This document shows, piece after piece, positions 55,754 through 64,000 of a stretch of 64,000 nucleotides of DNA. The notes under the pieces are model-generated. The model was not told the origin of the DNA, made no database searches, and saw nothing but the letters and a program-made list of their open reading frames with translations. This stretch comes from an uncultured Spirochaetota bacterium. Lineage in GTDB: Bacteria > Spirochaetota > Brachyspiria > Brachyspirales > Brachyspiraceae. Every line of letters begins with the position of its first letter. Position 1 is the stretch's first letter. The stretch is from positions 372,001 to 436,000 of the forward strand of contig CALXQJ010000002.1 of NCBI GenBank assembly GCA_944390575.1. Reading direction: 5' to 3'. Made by a program: the position numbers and the translations under genes.

Positions 55754-57673
55754 ATGTCTGCTGTTGATATACGATATTTTAGGGGGCGAAATAAAAAAGA
55801 AGCTATTGCTAAGGCTACTATAGAACATGGTAGCAACTTTATCTATTTAAGTGATAGAGAAGTTAAAGTTGGTGGCTTTTTAGGACTTGGTCAGAAGACT
55901 GAGTGTGAAATTAAGATTATGCTTAATAAATCTAAATTGGATAGAAAACCTTTAAAAGATGAGTCTTTAGCAGAACCTATTAGACCTTATAAAAGTGAAG
56001 ATAGTGATATAGATGATAATTATGAGAATAAATTAATTAGTGATAGAATAGAAATAAAAAAGCATACAACAGAAACTATAGATGCTTCTGAGATGGCTGA
56101 TAGAATAGTAGCGGTAACTAAAGCATTAAAGCAAGCTCAAAAAGAAAAACATAATGAAGCTCTTAAGCAGCAACAAGAACTTGATAATAGAATTGATAGT
56201 AGAAAGACAGAAATACTTGCAGAAGCTCGTGAAGAGATTATGTCTGATACTTTACTTAATGATACGCATGATATAAAAGAAGAAAAAGATTTTATACCTA
56301 TTAGCAATAATAATTTACATCTAAATAATGATATACATTATAATAATTCATATAGAGATTATGATGATTATTCTAATTTTAATAAGAATGATGATAATCC
56401 ATATTTAAATATTAAATCATCCTTAATGGAACATCAAAGAAGTGTGAGAAATTATAATAATAATCAAGCTTCATTAGATGATAGTGTAAAGAGAATAGTA
56501 CAGGATCAATTAAAAGATATAGTAAAAGAATACTTAGAAAATAATATTCCAAACTTAAATAAGAATAATGACTTAGAACAGTATCATACTAATTATTCTT
56601 CTTTTGATAATCATTATACAAATAGCAGACAAAGTAATATTTATAGAGATAGTTATAGAGACAATTCAAGAAGATATTATAGTGGATTTGATAATAATAA
56701 TCAGTATGAAGATGATGGGTATAGAAGTAGTTTAAATGAGATTAAGGAACTTAGAGAAAATAGATTAAGAAATAATAATAGTGAACGCACATCTAAATTG
56801 TCTAATAATAGAAGAAACTACTTTGATAGACATTATGAAAGTAAGAGTCATAATACTCAAAATGATAGCGTAGAGTATAATGATGCTATGGAAGATGTGT
56901 TTCAGTTTTTAAGAAGTAGAGAGTTTCCTGAAGAGGTATTAATAGAGCTTAGAGACTATTTATTAAAGTCGAGTAATGCAAGATTTGTACAGTCTCGTGA
57001 GATAATAAAAGAGGAAATTGATAAGTATTTTGCTAATAGACTTATTTTTGCTGATGGTATAGAGATTGGCAATAAGAAAAAAATAATAGTATTTGTAGGA
57101 CCTACAGGGGTTGGTAAAACTACAACTATACCAAAAATAGCATCACAGTATATGAAGTCTGGTAAGAAAGTTTCTTTTGTTACTATAGACAATTATAGAA
57201 TAGGAGCAGTAGATCAACTTCAGAAATATGCTAATATAATGAAAGTGCCTTTTAGTAGTGCAAGTACTCCAGAAGCATTGAGAGCAGAGATTAGAAAAAT
57301 GGATTCTTCTTCTCTACTTTTTATAGATACTATGGGACGTTCTCCAAAGGCTACTGATGAAATACTTTCAGTTGCTCGATATTTTACTACTGTAGGTAGA
57401 TTTGATTTAGATATTCAGCTTGTTATGAGTGCTACGGCTAAGTATAAGGATGCTGTAAAAATAATGAATTCATTTAAACCTACAAATTATAAAGGTGTTA
57501 TTTTAACTAAATTAGATGAAACAGATTATTTAGCTTCATCTATATGTGCTATTAGTAAGTTTAAGCTTCCTATTACTTATGTTACTCATGGTCAGGGAGT
57601 GCCTAAGGATATATCTACAGCAAGGAAGTATGGTGTTAATATAGTGCAAGGGTTGTATGGTAATTTAAAATAA
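55754..57673 (+). CDS. flhF: flagellar placement GTPase FlhF with Jag_N-like N-terminus
   Basis: SRP-type GTPase that sets the place and number of flagella at the cell pole. 639 residues. N-terminus (1-60) 'YFRGRNKKEAIAKATIEHG' and 'VKVGGFLGLGQKTECEIKI' resembles the Jag_N fold and the two small genes just upstream. Residues about 80-380 are an Asn/Asp/Tyr-rich, probably disordered linker. The NG domain follows: G1 GPTGVGKTTT at about 450-459, 'DNYRIGAVDQLQKYA', 'DTMGRSP' (G3) and 'TKLDET' (G4). Normal FlhFs are about 400-450 residues, so the linker is unusual. flhG follows 20 bp later. Confidence 0.93.
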   Translation: MSAVDIRYFRGRNKKEAIAKATIEHGSNFIYLSDREVKVGGFLGLGQKTECEIKIMLNKSKLDRKPLKDESLAEPIRPYKSEDSDIDDNYENKLISDRIEIKKHTTETIDASEMADRIVAVTKALKQAQKEKHNEALKQQQELDNRIDSRKTEILAEAREEIMSDTLLNDTHDIKEEKDFIPISNNNLHLNNDIHYNNSYRDYDDYSNFNKNDDNPYLNIKSSLMEHQRSVRNYNNNQASLDDSVKRIVQDQLKDIVKEYLENNIPNLNKNNDLEQYHTNYSSFDNHYTNSRQSNIYRDSYRDNSRRYYSGFDNNNQYEDDGYRSSLNEIKELRENRLRNNNSERTSKLSNNRRNYFDRHYESKSHNTQNDSVEYNDAMEDVFQFLRSREFPEEVLIELRDYLLKSSNARFVQSREIIKEEIDKYFANRLIFADGIEIGNKKKIIVFVGPTGVGKTTTIPKIASQYMKSGKKVSFVTIDNYRIGAVDQLQKYANIMKVPFSSASTPEALRAEIRKMDSSSLLFIDTMGRSPKATDEILSVARYFTTVGRFDLDIQLVMSATAKYKDAVKIMNSFKPTNYKGVILTKLDETDYLASSICAISKFKLPITYVTHGQGVPKDISTARKYGVNIVQGLYGNLK

Positions 57674-57693
57674 ATTAGGAAAGTAATGATATT

Positions 57694-58572
57694 ATGAAAG
57701 ATCAAGCAGATGAATTAAGAAAAATGATGGGGTCTAAAGATAAGCGTCCTCAACGTGTTATTAGTATATCTAGTGGTAAGGGTGGTGTTGGAAAAACTAA
57801 TATTGCTATTAATTTATCTATAGCTTTACAACAGCTTGGACAAAATGTTATTTTGATAGATGCTGACTTGGGGCTTGGAAATGTTAATGTAATATTAGGT
57901 CAAATTCCTGAATATAACTTATACCATGTAGTTAAGGGTACTAAAAAAATACATGAAGTTATGATAGAAACTGAGTATGGTATTAGGTATATACCAGGTG
58001 CTAGTGGTTTTTCTTCTTTGGCAAATCTTTCGGGGCGTGGACTTACTAAACTTATTAGTAGTATGGAGTCATTGAATGATTCTGATATTATTATTATAGA
58101 TACTGGTGCTGGTATTTCGGATAATGTACTTTATTTTCTTCTTTCTGCTGATGAAAATATTGTTGTTACTACTCCAGAACTTACTGCTATACTTGATGCT
58201 TATGCGGTTGTTAAGTCTATATATCCTGAGAATTCAGAGGCTGATATAAAGATATTGGTAAACAGAGTAACAAAGCCATCAGAAGGAAAAGATGTAGGTC
58301 AAAAGATTATAACTACATCAAAAAAGCATTTAGGTATGGATGTTAAGTATTTAGGATATGTTTTTGAAGATAAAACAGTACCATATTCTGTAGCAGAGCG
58401 TTTACCTTTTTATCAATATGATAATAAGTGTCAGGCTTCTCTTTCTCTTACTACTATTGCTAAGAGAATTATAGATATGGAATATGATGAGACTAAAGAA
58501 GCTAAGGGTATTAGCGGTTTTATGGAAGCTTTATTTGCTTTTGTAAATAAAAAAATAGAGATTATTAAGTGA
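57694..58572 (+). CDS. flhG: flagellar number regulator FlhG (MinD-like ATPase)
   Basis: ParA/MinD-type ATPase that restrains FlhF. 292 residues. The deviant Walker A is 'SSGKGGVGKTNIAINL' near residues 26-40; 'VILIDADLGLGNVNVILG' and the switch 'IIIDTGAGISDNV' follow. The short N-terminal lead 'KDQADELRKMMGSKDK' matches the FlhG activation helix (D-Q-A-x-x-L-R) that stimulates FlhF's GTPase. Length is typical. The C-terminus has a probable amphipathic membrane-targeting helix ('SGFMEALFAFVNKK'). Confidence 0.95.
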   Translation: MKDQADELRKMMGSKDKRPQRVISISSGKGGVGKTNIAINLSIALQQLGQNVILIDADLGLGNVNVILGQIPEYNLYHVVKGTKKIHEVMIETEYGIRYIPGASGFSSLANLSGRGLTKLISSMESLNDSDIIIIDTGAGISDNVLYFLLSADENIVVTTPELTAILDAYAVVKSIYPENSEADIKILVNRVTKPSEGKDVGQKIITTSKKHLGMDVKYLGYVFEDKTVPYSVAERLPFYQYDNKCQASLSLTTIAKRIIDMEYDETKEAKGISGFMEALFAFVNKKIEIIK

Positions 58573-58601
58573 TTGGAAATATTAGTGTATAGGTGATAGT
58601 T

Positions 58602-59282
58602 ATGAATAGTTTGATAGAAAAGATAAAACGATATTACTCTAGTATTTTTGGTAAATTTGCCATTATGATAATGGGTTTAGCTTTTATTATAACATTTATA
58701 GTCTCATTTTTATTTAGAAATAGAATAGATGTTACTTTTTTTAAGTCTATAGTTTCTATGATTATAGTAGGTATTATTTTATACTTGCTTAGTTTTGTAT
58801 TAAAGAAATATTTAGGAGATATTATTGATACTAGTAGTGTAGATAATACTTTAACTCCTTCTTTTCCTGTTGATATTAATAATAATACTGAAACTAATAC
58901 AGAGAATAAAGAGTCTGAAGATACTATTGAAACTGTATTAGAGAATAATGATAATAATGTAGAAGTAAATGATAAAGATATAAAAGTAGCAAGTTTTATA
59001 GATAAAGATGACGCTACTTCTAATATGAGAGGAGATATAGGAGATATTATTATGAGTGCTCCTTCTTATAATGATTTTGTAAGTGGGAATTATTCTAGCA
59101 CATCATCATTATCTTCTATTCCTAATACAACAACAAGTAGTAGTAGTTTTGATTCTATGTATACTTCTACAGATAAGAAAGTAAATGAGATGAATGTAGA
59201 GAGAGCAGCATTAGAAGATCCAGATAAAACAGCTAAGGCTTTAAGGACTATGATGTCTAAGGATGATAAAAAAGAAAATTAG
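58602..59282 (+). CDS. two-helix membrane protein between flhG and fliA, unknown function
   Basis: A 226-residue protein. Two hydrophobic helices (about residues 18-38 and 46-68) come first. A long Asn/Thr/Ser/Asp-rich tail follows, with no recognised domain and likely disordered ('ENNDNNVEVNDKDIKVAS'). AGGTGA just upstream supports ATG 58602; a GTG nine bases earlier lies within that site. It sits 29 bp after flhG and 61 bp before fliA in the flagellar operon, which suggests an accessory role in motor placement or signalling. That is inference. Confidence 0.6.
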   Translation: MNSLIEKIKRYYSSIFGKFAIMIMGLAFIITFIVSFLFRNRIDVTFFKSIVSMIIVGIILYLLSFVLKKYLGDIIDTSSVDNTLTPSFPVDINNNTETNTENKESEDTIETVLENNDNNVEVNDKDIKVASFIDKDDATSNMRGDIGDIIMSAPSYNDFVSGNYSSTSSLSSIPNTTTSSSSFDSMYTSTDKKVNEMNVERAALEDPDKTAKALRTMMSKDDKKEN

Positions 59283-59343
59283 ATTATAAACAAAGAAAGT
59301 TAATTATTAAAAATAAAATGTTTGAAAAAAGAGTGGTTGTACA

Positions 59344-60156
59344 ATGAGAAAAAATAAAAAAGACAAGATACCAAATATTACTAATGAAAATGAGCAAGAA
59401 TATTGGTTGGAGTTTAAAAAGTCGCTTTCACCACATATTCGAGAAGCTTTAGTAATAAAGTATTCTCCTTTAGTTAAATATGTAGCTAATAAGGTACATG
59501 TTAATATGAAGTCTATCAGAGATATTGAATTTGATGATTTAGTAGGATTTGGTTCATTTGGACTTATGGATGCTATTGATAGATATGATCCAGATAGAAA
59601 TATTAAGTTTAAAACTTATGCTATGACAAGAATTATGGGTTCTATTTATGATGAACTTAGAAAGATAGATAATTTACCTCGTTCTATTAGAAAGGAAATA
59701 AAAGAAATAGAAAGAGCTAGAGAAATATTAGAAAATAAATTAAGTAGAAATGCACAACCACAAGAAATAGCAGATATGCTTGGAATACCTTTAAGTAAAT
59801 ATAATGAGACTATGCGTTATAATATAGAGTCTTCTCATGCTTCTCTTAGTGAAGTTTGGTATTTGGGAGATGATTCTGATGAAATATCAATAATTGATAC
59901 TTTAAAAAGTAATGATAAAACAAATCCAGAATATTTAGCAGAAAGAGAAGATGTAAAAAAGAAGATAGTAGAAGCTCTAAAAAAGTTGCCAGAAAAAGAA
60001 CAACAAGTACTGATATTATACTACTATGATAATCTAACATTAAAAGAAATAGGAAAGGTTTTAGATGTATCTGAAAGTAGAGTATCACAGTTACATACTA
60101 AAGCTATACAACAATTAAGATATAGTTTATCAGAGATAAAGAAGCAATTATTATAA
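59344..60156 (+). CDS. fliA: flagellar RNA polymerase sigma factor sigma-28 (FliA/WhiG)
   Basis: Alternative sigma factor that reads flagellar promoters such as those before fliF and flgL. 270 residues with regions 2 ('HIREALVIKYSPLVKYVANK', 'FDDLVGFGSFGLMDAIDRYD', 'FKTYAMTRIMGSIYDELRK'), 3 ('RNAQPQEIADMLGIPLSKYN') and 4 ('LPEKEQQVLILYYYDNLTLK', 'VLDVSESRVSQLHTKAIQQL'). No anti-sigma flgM is seen in the window. GTTGTAC only weakly precedes the ATG. fapA follows 27 bp later. Confidence 0.95.
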   Translation: MRKNKKDKIPNITNENEQEYWLEFKKSLSPHIREALVIKYSPLVKYVANKVHVNMKSIRDIEFDDLVGFGSFGLMDAIDRYDPDRNIKFKTYAMTRIMGSIYDELRKIDNLPRSIRKEIKEIERAREILENKLSRNAQPQEIADMLGIPLSKYNETMRYNIESSHASLSEVWYLGDDSDEISIIDTLKSNDKTNPEYLAEREDVKKKIVEALKKLPEKEQQVLILYYYDNLTLKEIGKVLDVSESRVSQLHTKAIQQLRYSLSEIKKQLL

Positions 60157-60183
60157 ATTATTTTTTTAGTGAGTGTAGTACTT

Positions 60184-62184
60184 ATGAATGAATTAAGAAA
60201 AAAAATATTAGAAAGTGATTTTTATAAAGAAGTTTATGATACACAAGATGTTATGTCTATAGAGTTAGAAGTTTCTTCTATAGAGGCAGGTATTGAAGAG
60301 GCTACTGCAATATTTCAGTGTCCTGTAGATGAACTTTCTTATAAGGTTATTAGAGATGCTAAAAAGGGTATTTTTAATATTGGTTCTACTAAATATTTAG
60401 TAAAGTACACTCATACACAACATTCTAAGTCTAATCTTTTATTTACTGGTTCTGAGTGCAAAGTAGATAATAAGCCATCTTTTTCTAAAAATGATATTAT
60501 TAATAAAGATACAGATATTATAGTAAGGGTAAAAAGAGATGGTGTATATTTAAAGATATTACCGCCTCAAGGTACTGGAAAGAGAATTAATGATATTACA
60601 GTTTTAGAAGGAAAGTTGCTTGCTTATGGTGTAGTAGAATATGATTCTTCTTTAGCTAAGGAATTATTAGAATCTCAAACTGGAGAGCTTGTTCGTATAG
60701 GTGATTGGGATGAGATGAAGTCTAAGTATAATGCTAAGCTTACATATTCTGTATCTGAAGATAAGATGCAGGCTTTTATTACTGCCACTTCTCCTAAAGA
60801 TGGTGGTCGTGAAGTTGATATTGAAGATGCACTTGAACTACTTAAAAATAGTGGTATTACTTATGGTGTATTAGAAGATGATATTAAAAAATCTTTAGAT
60901 GATGGTAATTTTAATGTTCCTATACTTGCTGCTGAGGGAAAGCAACCTATTCATGGTAGAAATGCTAAACTTGAATATTTAATAGATATAGATGGTAAGA
61001 CTATGCTTGAAGAAACTGAGGATGAAGATAGCATAGATTATAAGAGTTTTAGTAAGATAATAAATATAGAAGAAGGGGAGAGACTTGCTGAGAAATTACC
61101 TGCTACTGTGGGTGAATCGGGCATTGATGTTTTTGGAAACTCTGTTGATGCTAAGGATGGTAAGTCTATTGAGTTTAAGGATATACTTGGTAATAATGTT
61201 AAGATGGATGATGAGGATAGGTATATTATTGCTTCTATTTCTGGTCAGGTTATAGTTAAGAATAAAATTATTAGTGTTGAGCCTATATTTGAGGTTGCTG
61301 GAGATGTTGGTCCTGGCACTGGAAATATTACTTTTGTTGGGTCTGTTATTGTTAAGGGTAATGTTGAGGATAATTATTCTATTAAGGCTGAGGGACATAT
61401 AGAAGTTAATGGTACTGTTGGTAAGGCTGATTTAGAGGCTGATGGAGATATTGTTGTTAAGCTTGGTATACAGGGTAATGATAATAGTTATGTTAAGGCT
61501 GGTGGAAATGTTATTGCTAAGTTTATACAGTTTTCTAATATAGAAGCGGGAAATAATGTTATTGTTACTGAGGCTATATTAAATTCTAATATAGATGCTG
61601 ATAATAAAATTATTGTTAATGGTAAAAGAGCATCTGCTTCTGGTGGTAGATTAAGAGCATTATACGAGGTAAATTGTAAGACTATAGGTTCTACTTCTGG
61701 AGCTAAGACTATTATAGAAACTGGTTATAGTCCTGCTAAGAGAAGAATGATAGATTCTATGAGTAAGGAAAAAGAAGAACTTGAAGTTGCTATTGAAGAT
61801 TTTCAAAATAATATAAAAGGCTTAGAACAGCTTGCTAAGAAGAGTAAGTTAGATGATGAGAAAAAAGAACAATTAAGAAGCTTTAAAGAACAGCTTGAAC
61901 AGTCTATTAGTAGACGTGATGAGATTGTTATAGATAGAGAGAATATGTTGCAACAGATGGAGATTGAGAAGGTTAAGTCTTATATTAGTGCTGGTAAGGA
62001 GATATTTTCTGGGGTTGAGCTTATTATTGGGGCTGCTGAGTTTAATATTAGACAAGAATATAAGGCTATTACTTTTTTTGAGGCTGATGGAATTATTCAA
62101 AGTGAAAAGTATAGAGGTGAAGCTGTGATAGATACTAAGTATGATAATAAGCCTGTTGCTGAGTTTAAGGGGTATGAAAGTTAA
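60184..62184 (+). CDS. fapA: flagellar assembly protein A-like (FapA/DUF342)
   Basis: DUF342-family protein of 666 residues. The N-terminal third includes 'IIVRVKRDGVYLKILPPQGT'. The central part is a predicted parallel beta-helix with regular Gly/Asn/Val spacing ('IKAEGHIEVNGTVGKADLEA', 'VKAGGNVIAKFIQFSNIEAG'). A coiled coil lies at about 520-610. FapA helps the FlhF-linked polar placement system in Vibrio; in clostridia and spirochaetes it follows fliA as here. The ATG at 60184 is chosen because a GTGAG-type site precedes it by 10 nt; a GTG 15 bases earlier has no site. It overlaps the next gene by one base (TAATG). Confidence 0.85.
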   Translation: MNELRKKILESDFYKEVYDTQDVMSIELEVSSIEAGIEEATAIFQCPVDELSYKVIRDAKKGIFNIGSTKYLVKYTHTQHSKSNLLFTGSECKVDNKPSFSKNDIINKDTDIIVRVKRDGVYLKILPPQGTGKRINDITVLEGKLLAYGVVEYDSSLAKELLESQTGELVRIGDWDEMKSKYNAKLTYSVSEDKMQAFITATSPKDGGREVDIEDALELLKNSGITYGVLEDDIKKSLDDGNFNVPILAAEGKQPIHGRNAKLEYLIDIDGKTMLEETEDEDSIDYKSFSKIINIEEGERLAEKLPATVGESGIDVFGNSVDAKDGKSIEFKDILGNNVKMDDEDRYIIASISGQVIVKNKIISVEPIFEVAGDVGPGTGNITFVGSVIVKGNVEDNYSIKAEGHIEVNGTVGKADLEADGDIVVKLGIQGNDNSYVKAGGNVIAKFIQFSNIEAGNNVIVTEAILNSNIDADNKIIVNGKRASASGGRLRALYEVNCKTIGSTSGAKTIIETGYSPAKRRMIDSMSKEKEELEVAIEDFQNNIKGLEQLAKKSKLDDEKKEQLRSFKEQLEQSISRRDEIVIDRENMLQQMEIEKVKSYISAGKEIFSGVELIIGAAEFNIRQEYKAITFFEADGIIQSEKYRGEAVIDTKYDNKPVAEFKGYES

Positions 62185-63152
62185 TGAGTAATTTTTTTAA
62201 GATAGATGAGTTTTATAAATGTGCTATTTCTTGTGCTATAGAGAATGATCCTCGAGGGATTGATATAGTAAATAGAGAACTTGATTATGTAAATAAAGAA
62301 TATAATTCTATTTCTTCTGATAAAGAATTATTTGATAGAGATAGATTATTTAATCCTTATTCTGATAGTAGAATACTTAATATTGCAGAAGATAAAGAAA
62401 TAAAAAAGATTTTCTGTGGTATTGATATGCAAACTCCTGAGCTTTTACTTGCTGATAGGCTTAATGAGCGTGGAGCTAATATAGATTTGGTTATTACTCA
62501 TCATCCTAATGGTTATGCTTATGCTAAATTTTATGAAGTAATATCTATGCAAGCAGACAAGAATGCTATAAATGGTGTTGCTATAAATGTTTCTGAGAGT
62601 TTAACTAATAAGAGACTTGCTGAAGTTGAGCGTTCTGTTTCATCATCAAATCATCATCGTGATGTAATGACGGCATCTTTGCTTAATATTAATTATATGT
62701 GTATGCATACTTTAGCTGATAATTGTGTTGAAACTTTTTTGACTAATGAAATAAGAAAATTAAATCCTTATAGAGTTTCTGATATTGTAGATTTTCTTAA
62801 TACTCTTGAGGAGTATAAACTTTCTGCTAAGGGTGGTAATCCTGTAAAGTTATTTAATGGTTCTTTAAAAAATAGAGCGGGTAAGGTTGTTGTTGATATG
62901 ACTGGTGGGGCTTGTTTTGATTTGGCTTTTATTTCTGCTTTAGCTAATAGTGGGGTATCTACTCTTGTTGTTATGCATTTGAAGGACAATTTTATTGATG
63001 AGTGTAGGAAGTATAATATTAATGTTGTAGTTGCAGGGCATATGTCTTCTGATAGTTTGGGGCTTAATTTACTTTTTAAATATATTAAAGAGAAGAGTAA
63101 TAAGAGTTTTGATATTATACCTGCTTCTGGGTATATATTTGTAGATAGATAA
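62184..63152 (+). CDS. NIF3-like protein
   Basis: NIF3 / GTP cyclohydrolase-like family protein of 322 residues. 'IDLVITHHPNGYAY' carries the paired His of the metal site and 'VVVAGHMSSDSLGLNLL' near the C-terminus the second, with an Asp. Members have unclear biochemical activity (possibly a metal-dependent hydrolase). The ATG overlaps the fapA stop by one base, so it is translated with fapA; a link to the flagellum is not established. Convergent with recO. Confidence 0.78.
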   Translation: MSNFFKIDEFYKCAISCAIENDPRGIDIVNRELDYVNKEYNSISSDKELFDRDRLFNPYSDSRILNIAEDKEIKKIFCGIDMQTPELLLADRLNERGANIDLVITHHPNGYAYAKFYEVISMQADKNAINGVAINVSESLTNKRLAEVERSVSSSNHHRDVMTASLLNINYMCMHTLADNCVETFLTNEIRKLNPYRVSDIVDFLNTLEEYKLSAKGGNPVKLFNGSLKNRAGKVVVDMTGGACFDLAFISALANSGVSTLVVMHLKDNFIDECRKYNINVVVAGHMSSDSLGLNLLFKYIKEKSNKSFDIIPASGYIFVDR

Positions 63153-63169
63153 TATATAGCTTTTTTATA

Positions 63170-63952
63170 TTATACTGTTAATAATATTTCTTCTAATACT
63201 TTTAGACTTTTTATTTCTTTATGTATATGATTATTAATAGACTTTATCATAATATCTCTTACATTGTAAATTGAATTATTGTAGTATGATATTAAGTCTT
63301 TATTTTTTACTATATCTATTAATGGATTATATTTTATTATACGCATAAATTGTATGTCATCATTTGTTATTTTTATAAAGTATTTAGACATAACTTTGCA
63401 TCTTTCACAAATTAATCCCCCATCTATTATAGAATAATAATTTTCTTTTATATCTTGTTTTTCACACATTATACATCTATTAACCTCAGGCGATATACCT
63501 GCTATATGTAGAACTTTCATTTCAAAAGCTCTTAGTATAATGCTTATATATTTTATTGATAAATTCTGATTTTCTTTTTCATTTTCTATTAATGCATTTA
63601 ATACCTTTTCCATTAGAATGAAGTATCTATTATCAAAATCTTTTGCATTATGCATTAGCACTTCTCTTATATAAAATACCGCTAATGATGAGTATATAGA
63701 CTTTTCTAATATTTTATAATTATCTATAATAGATGTTTCTTTTAGTATTGATAGAGTATTTTCTTTTTTTTCATATATATTTATATTTAGCTTTGATATA
63801 GTTTCTAAGTCATATCCAAATGCTTTGCTATTTTTCTTTGATTGATGTGATATTGCTTGTATTATTGATTTATCTGTTAGAAGTGTGACTATTTGAGATG
63901 AAGTTTTATATTGATTTAATGCTAATACATAAGCTTGATAATTTTTTATCAA
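63170..63952 (-). CDS. recO: DNA repair protein RecO
   Basis: Recombination mediator that loads RecA with RecF/RecR. 260 residues: N-terminal OB fold ('YQAYVLALNQYKTSSQIVTL') and a helical C-terminal domain with the RecO zinc site C-x2-C...C-x2-C ('CIMCEKQD' and 'CERCKVM'). Length is typical (about 240-260). AGGAT precedes the ATG, at the window edge. The upstream 48 nt end with a possible terminator of a gene outside the window. Confidence 0.88.
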   Translation of the reverse strand: MIKNYQAYVLALNQYKTSSQIVTLLTDKSIIQAISHQSKKNSKAFGYDLETISKLNINIYEKKENTLSILKETSIIDNYKILEKSIYSSLAVFYIREVLMHNAKDFDNRYFILMEKVLNALIENEKENQNLSIKYISIILRAFEMKVLHIAGISPEVNRCIMCEKQDIKENYYSIIDGGLICERCKVMSKYFIKITNDDIQFMRIIKYNPLIDIVKNKDLISYYNNSIYNVRDIMIKSINNHIHKEIKSLKVLEEILLTV

Positions 63953-63973
63953 AATAAAATCCTTAAAATAAAA

Positions 63974-64000
63974 AAGGGTAGGCTACAATAATATAACCCA
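63974..64000 (-). terminator. possible intrinsic terminator at the window edge
   Basis: On the minus strand a GGGT/ACCC-ended imperfect stem is followed by TTTTTT just before recO. Too little flanking sequence is present to judge. Confidence 0.3.

Overview
The window is AT-rich chromosomal DNA from a spirochaete, most likely a Brachyspira species. The evidence is the very low GC content, A/T-ending codon use in every gene, and the flagellar gene orders fliFGHIJ, flgL-fliW-csrA and fliPQR-flhBA-flhF-flhG-fliA-fapA. Housekeeping proteins of mixed affinity also fit (RNase Y and RNase J, LptB, LptF/G-type permease, RecO, DeoD). No rRNA, tRNA, insertion sequence, prophage gene or CRISPR array was seen, and base composition looks even throughout.

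Layout. 1-5.3 kb: acyl-ACP thioesterase, CPA1-type cation/proton antiporter, hflX and yqeK (minus strand), and a TPR membrane protein behind a striking inverted repeat. 5.3-9.3 kb (minus): a secreted protein with a possibly leaderless mRNA, a multi-pass membrane protein, ymdB and rny. 9.4-11.7 kb (minus): a zinc-type ArsR/SmtB repressor coupled to a P1B-type ATPase. 11.8-14.6 kb: a TM2 protein, a CsgG-like secreted protein, a second exported protein and a DivIC-like protein. 14.7-16.2 kb (minus): a HAD phosphatase and deoD. 16.4-22.9 kb: the fliF-fliG-fliH-fliI-fliJ-transglycosylase operon. 23-25.2 kb: a TPR/NHL/VWA-like exported protein. 25.2-30 kb (minus): RNase J, SppA, a membrane protein and an LptF/G permease. 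30.2-32.2 kb: flgL-fliW-csrA. 32.4-43.4 kb: metabolic and transport genes (DJ-1/PfpI, APC permease, lacZ, LOG-family protein, Ca/Na exchanger, cupin, ferredoxin, GH57 protein). 43.5-49.4 kb: frr-uppS-cdsA, an ABC-F ATPase, lptB and a ZIP transporter. 49.4-50.1 kb: an intergenic region with a likely minus-strand RNA and the fliP promoter. 50.1-63.2 kb: fliP-fliQ-fliR-flhB-flhA, two microproteins, flhF-flhG, a membrane protein, fliA, fapA and a NIF3-like gene. 63.2-64 kb (minus): recO.

How it fits together. Three flagellar transcription units supply the MS ring/switch and export ATPase, the hook-filament junction with the FliW-CsrA checkpoint, and the export gate with placement (FlhF/FlhG) and sigma-28 control. 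Two sequences close to the sigma-28 consensus lie before fliF and flgL, and the sigma-28 gene itself is in the window. An 11-bp box (GTTTACATAAT or its complement) recurs in the intergenic regions before fliF, fliP, the two TPR-type genes and a LOG-family gene, which suggests a shared, unidentified regulator.

The most unusual observations are two tandem 56-57 residue genes between flhA and flhF that resemble the Jag_N-like N-terminus of the adjacent FlhF; the recurring 11-bp box; the 133-nt out-of-frame overlap of the RNase J and SppA genes; and a putative structured RNA near 49.5-49.7 kb. All functional names rest on reading motifs by eye; no database search was run.
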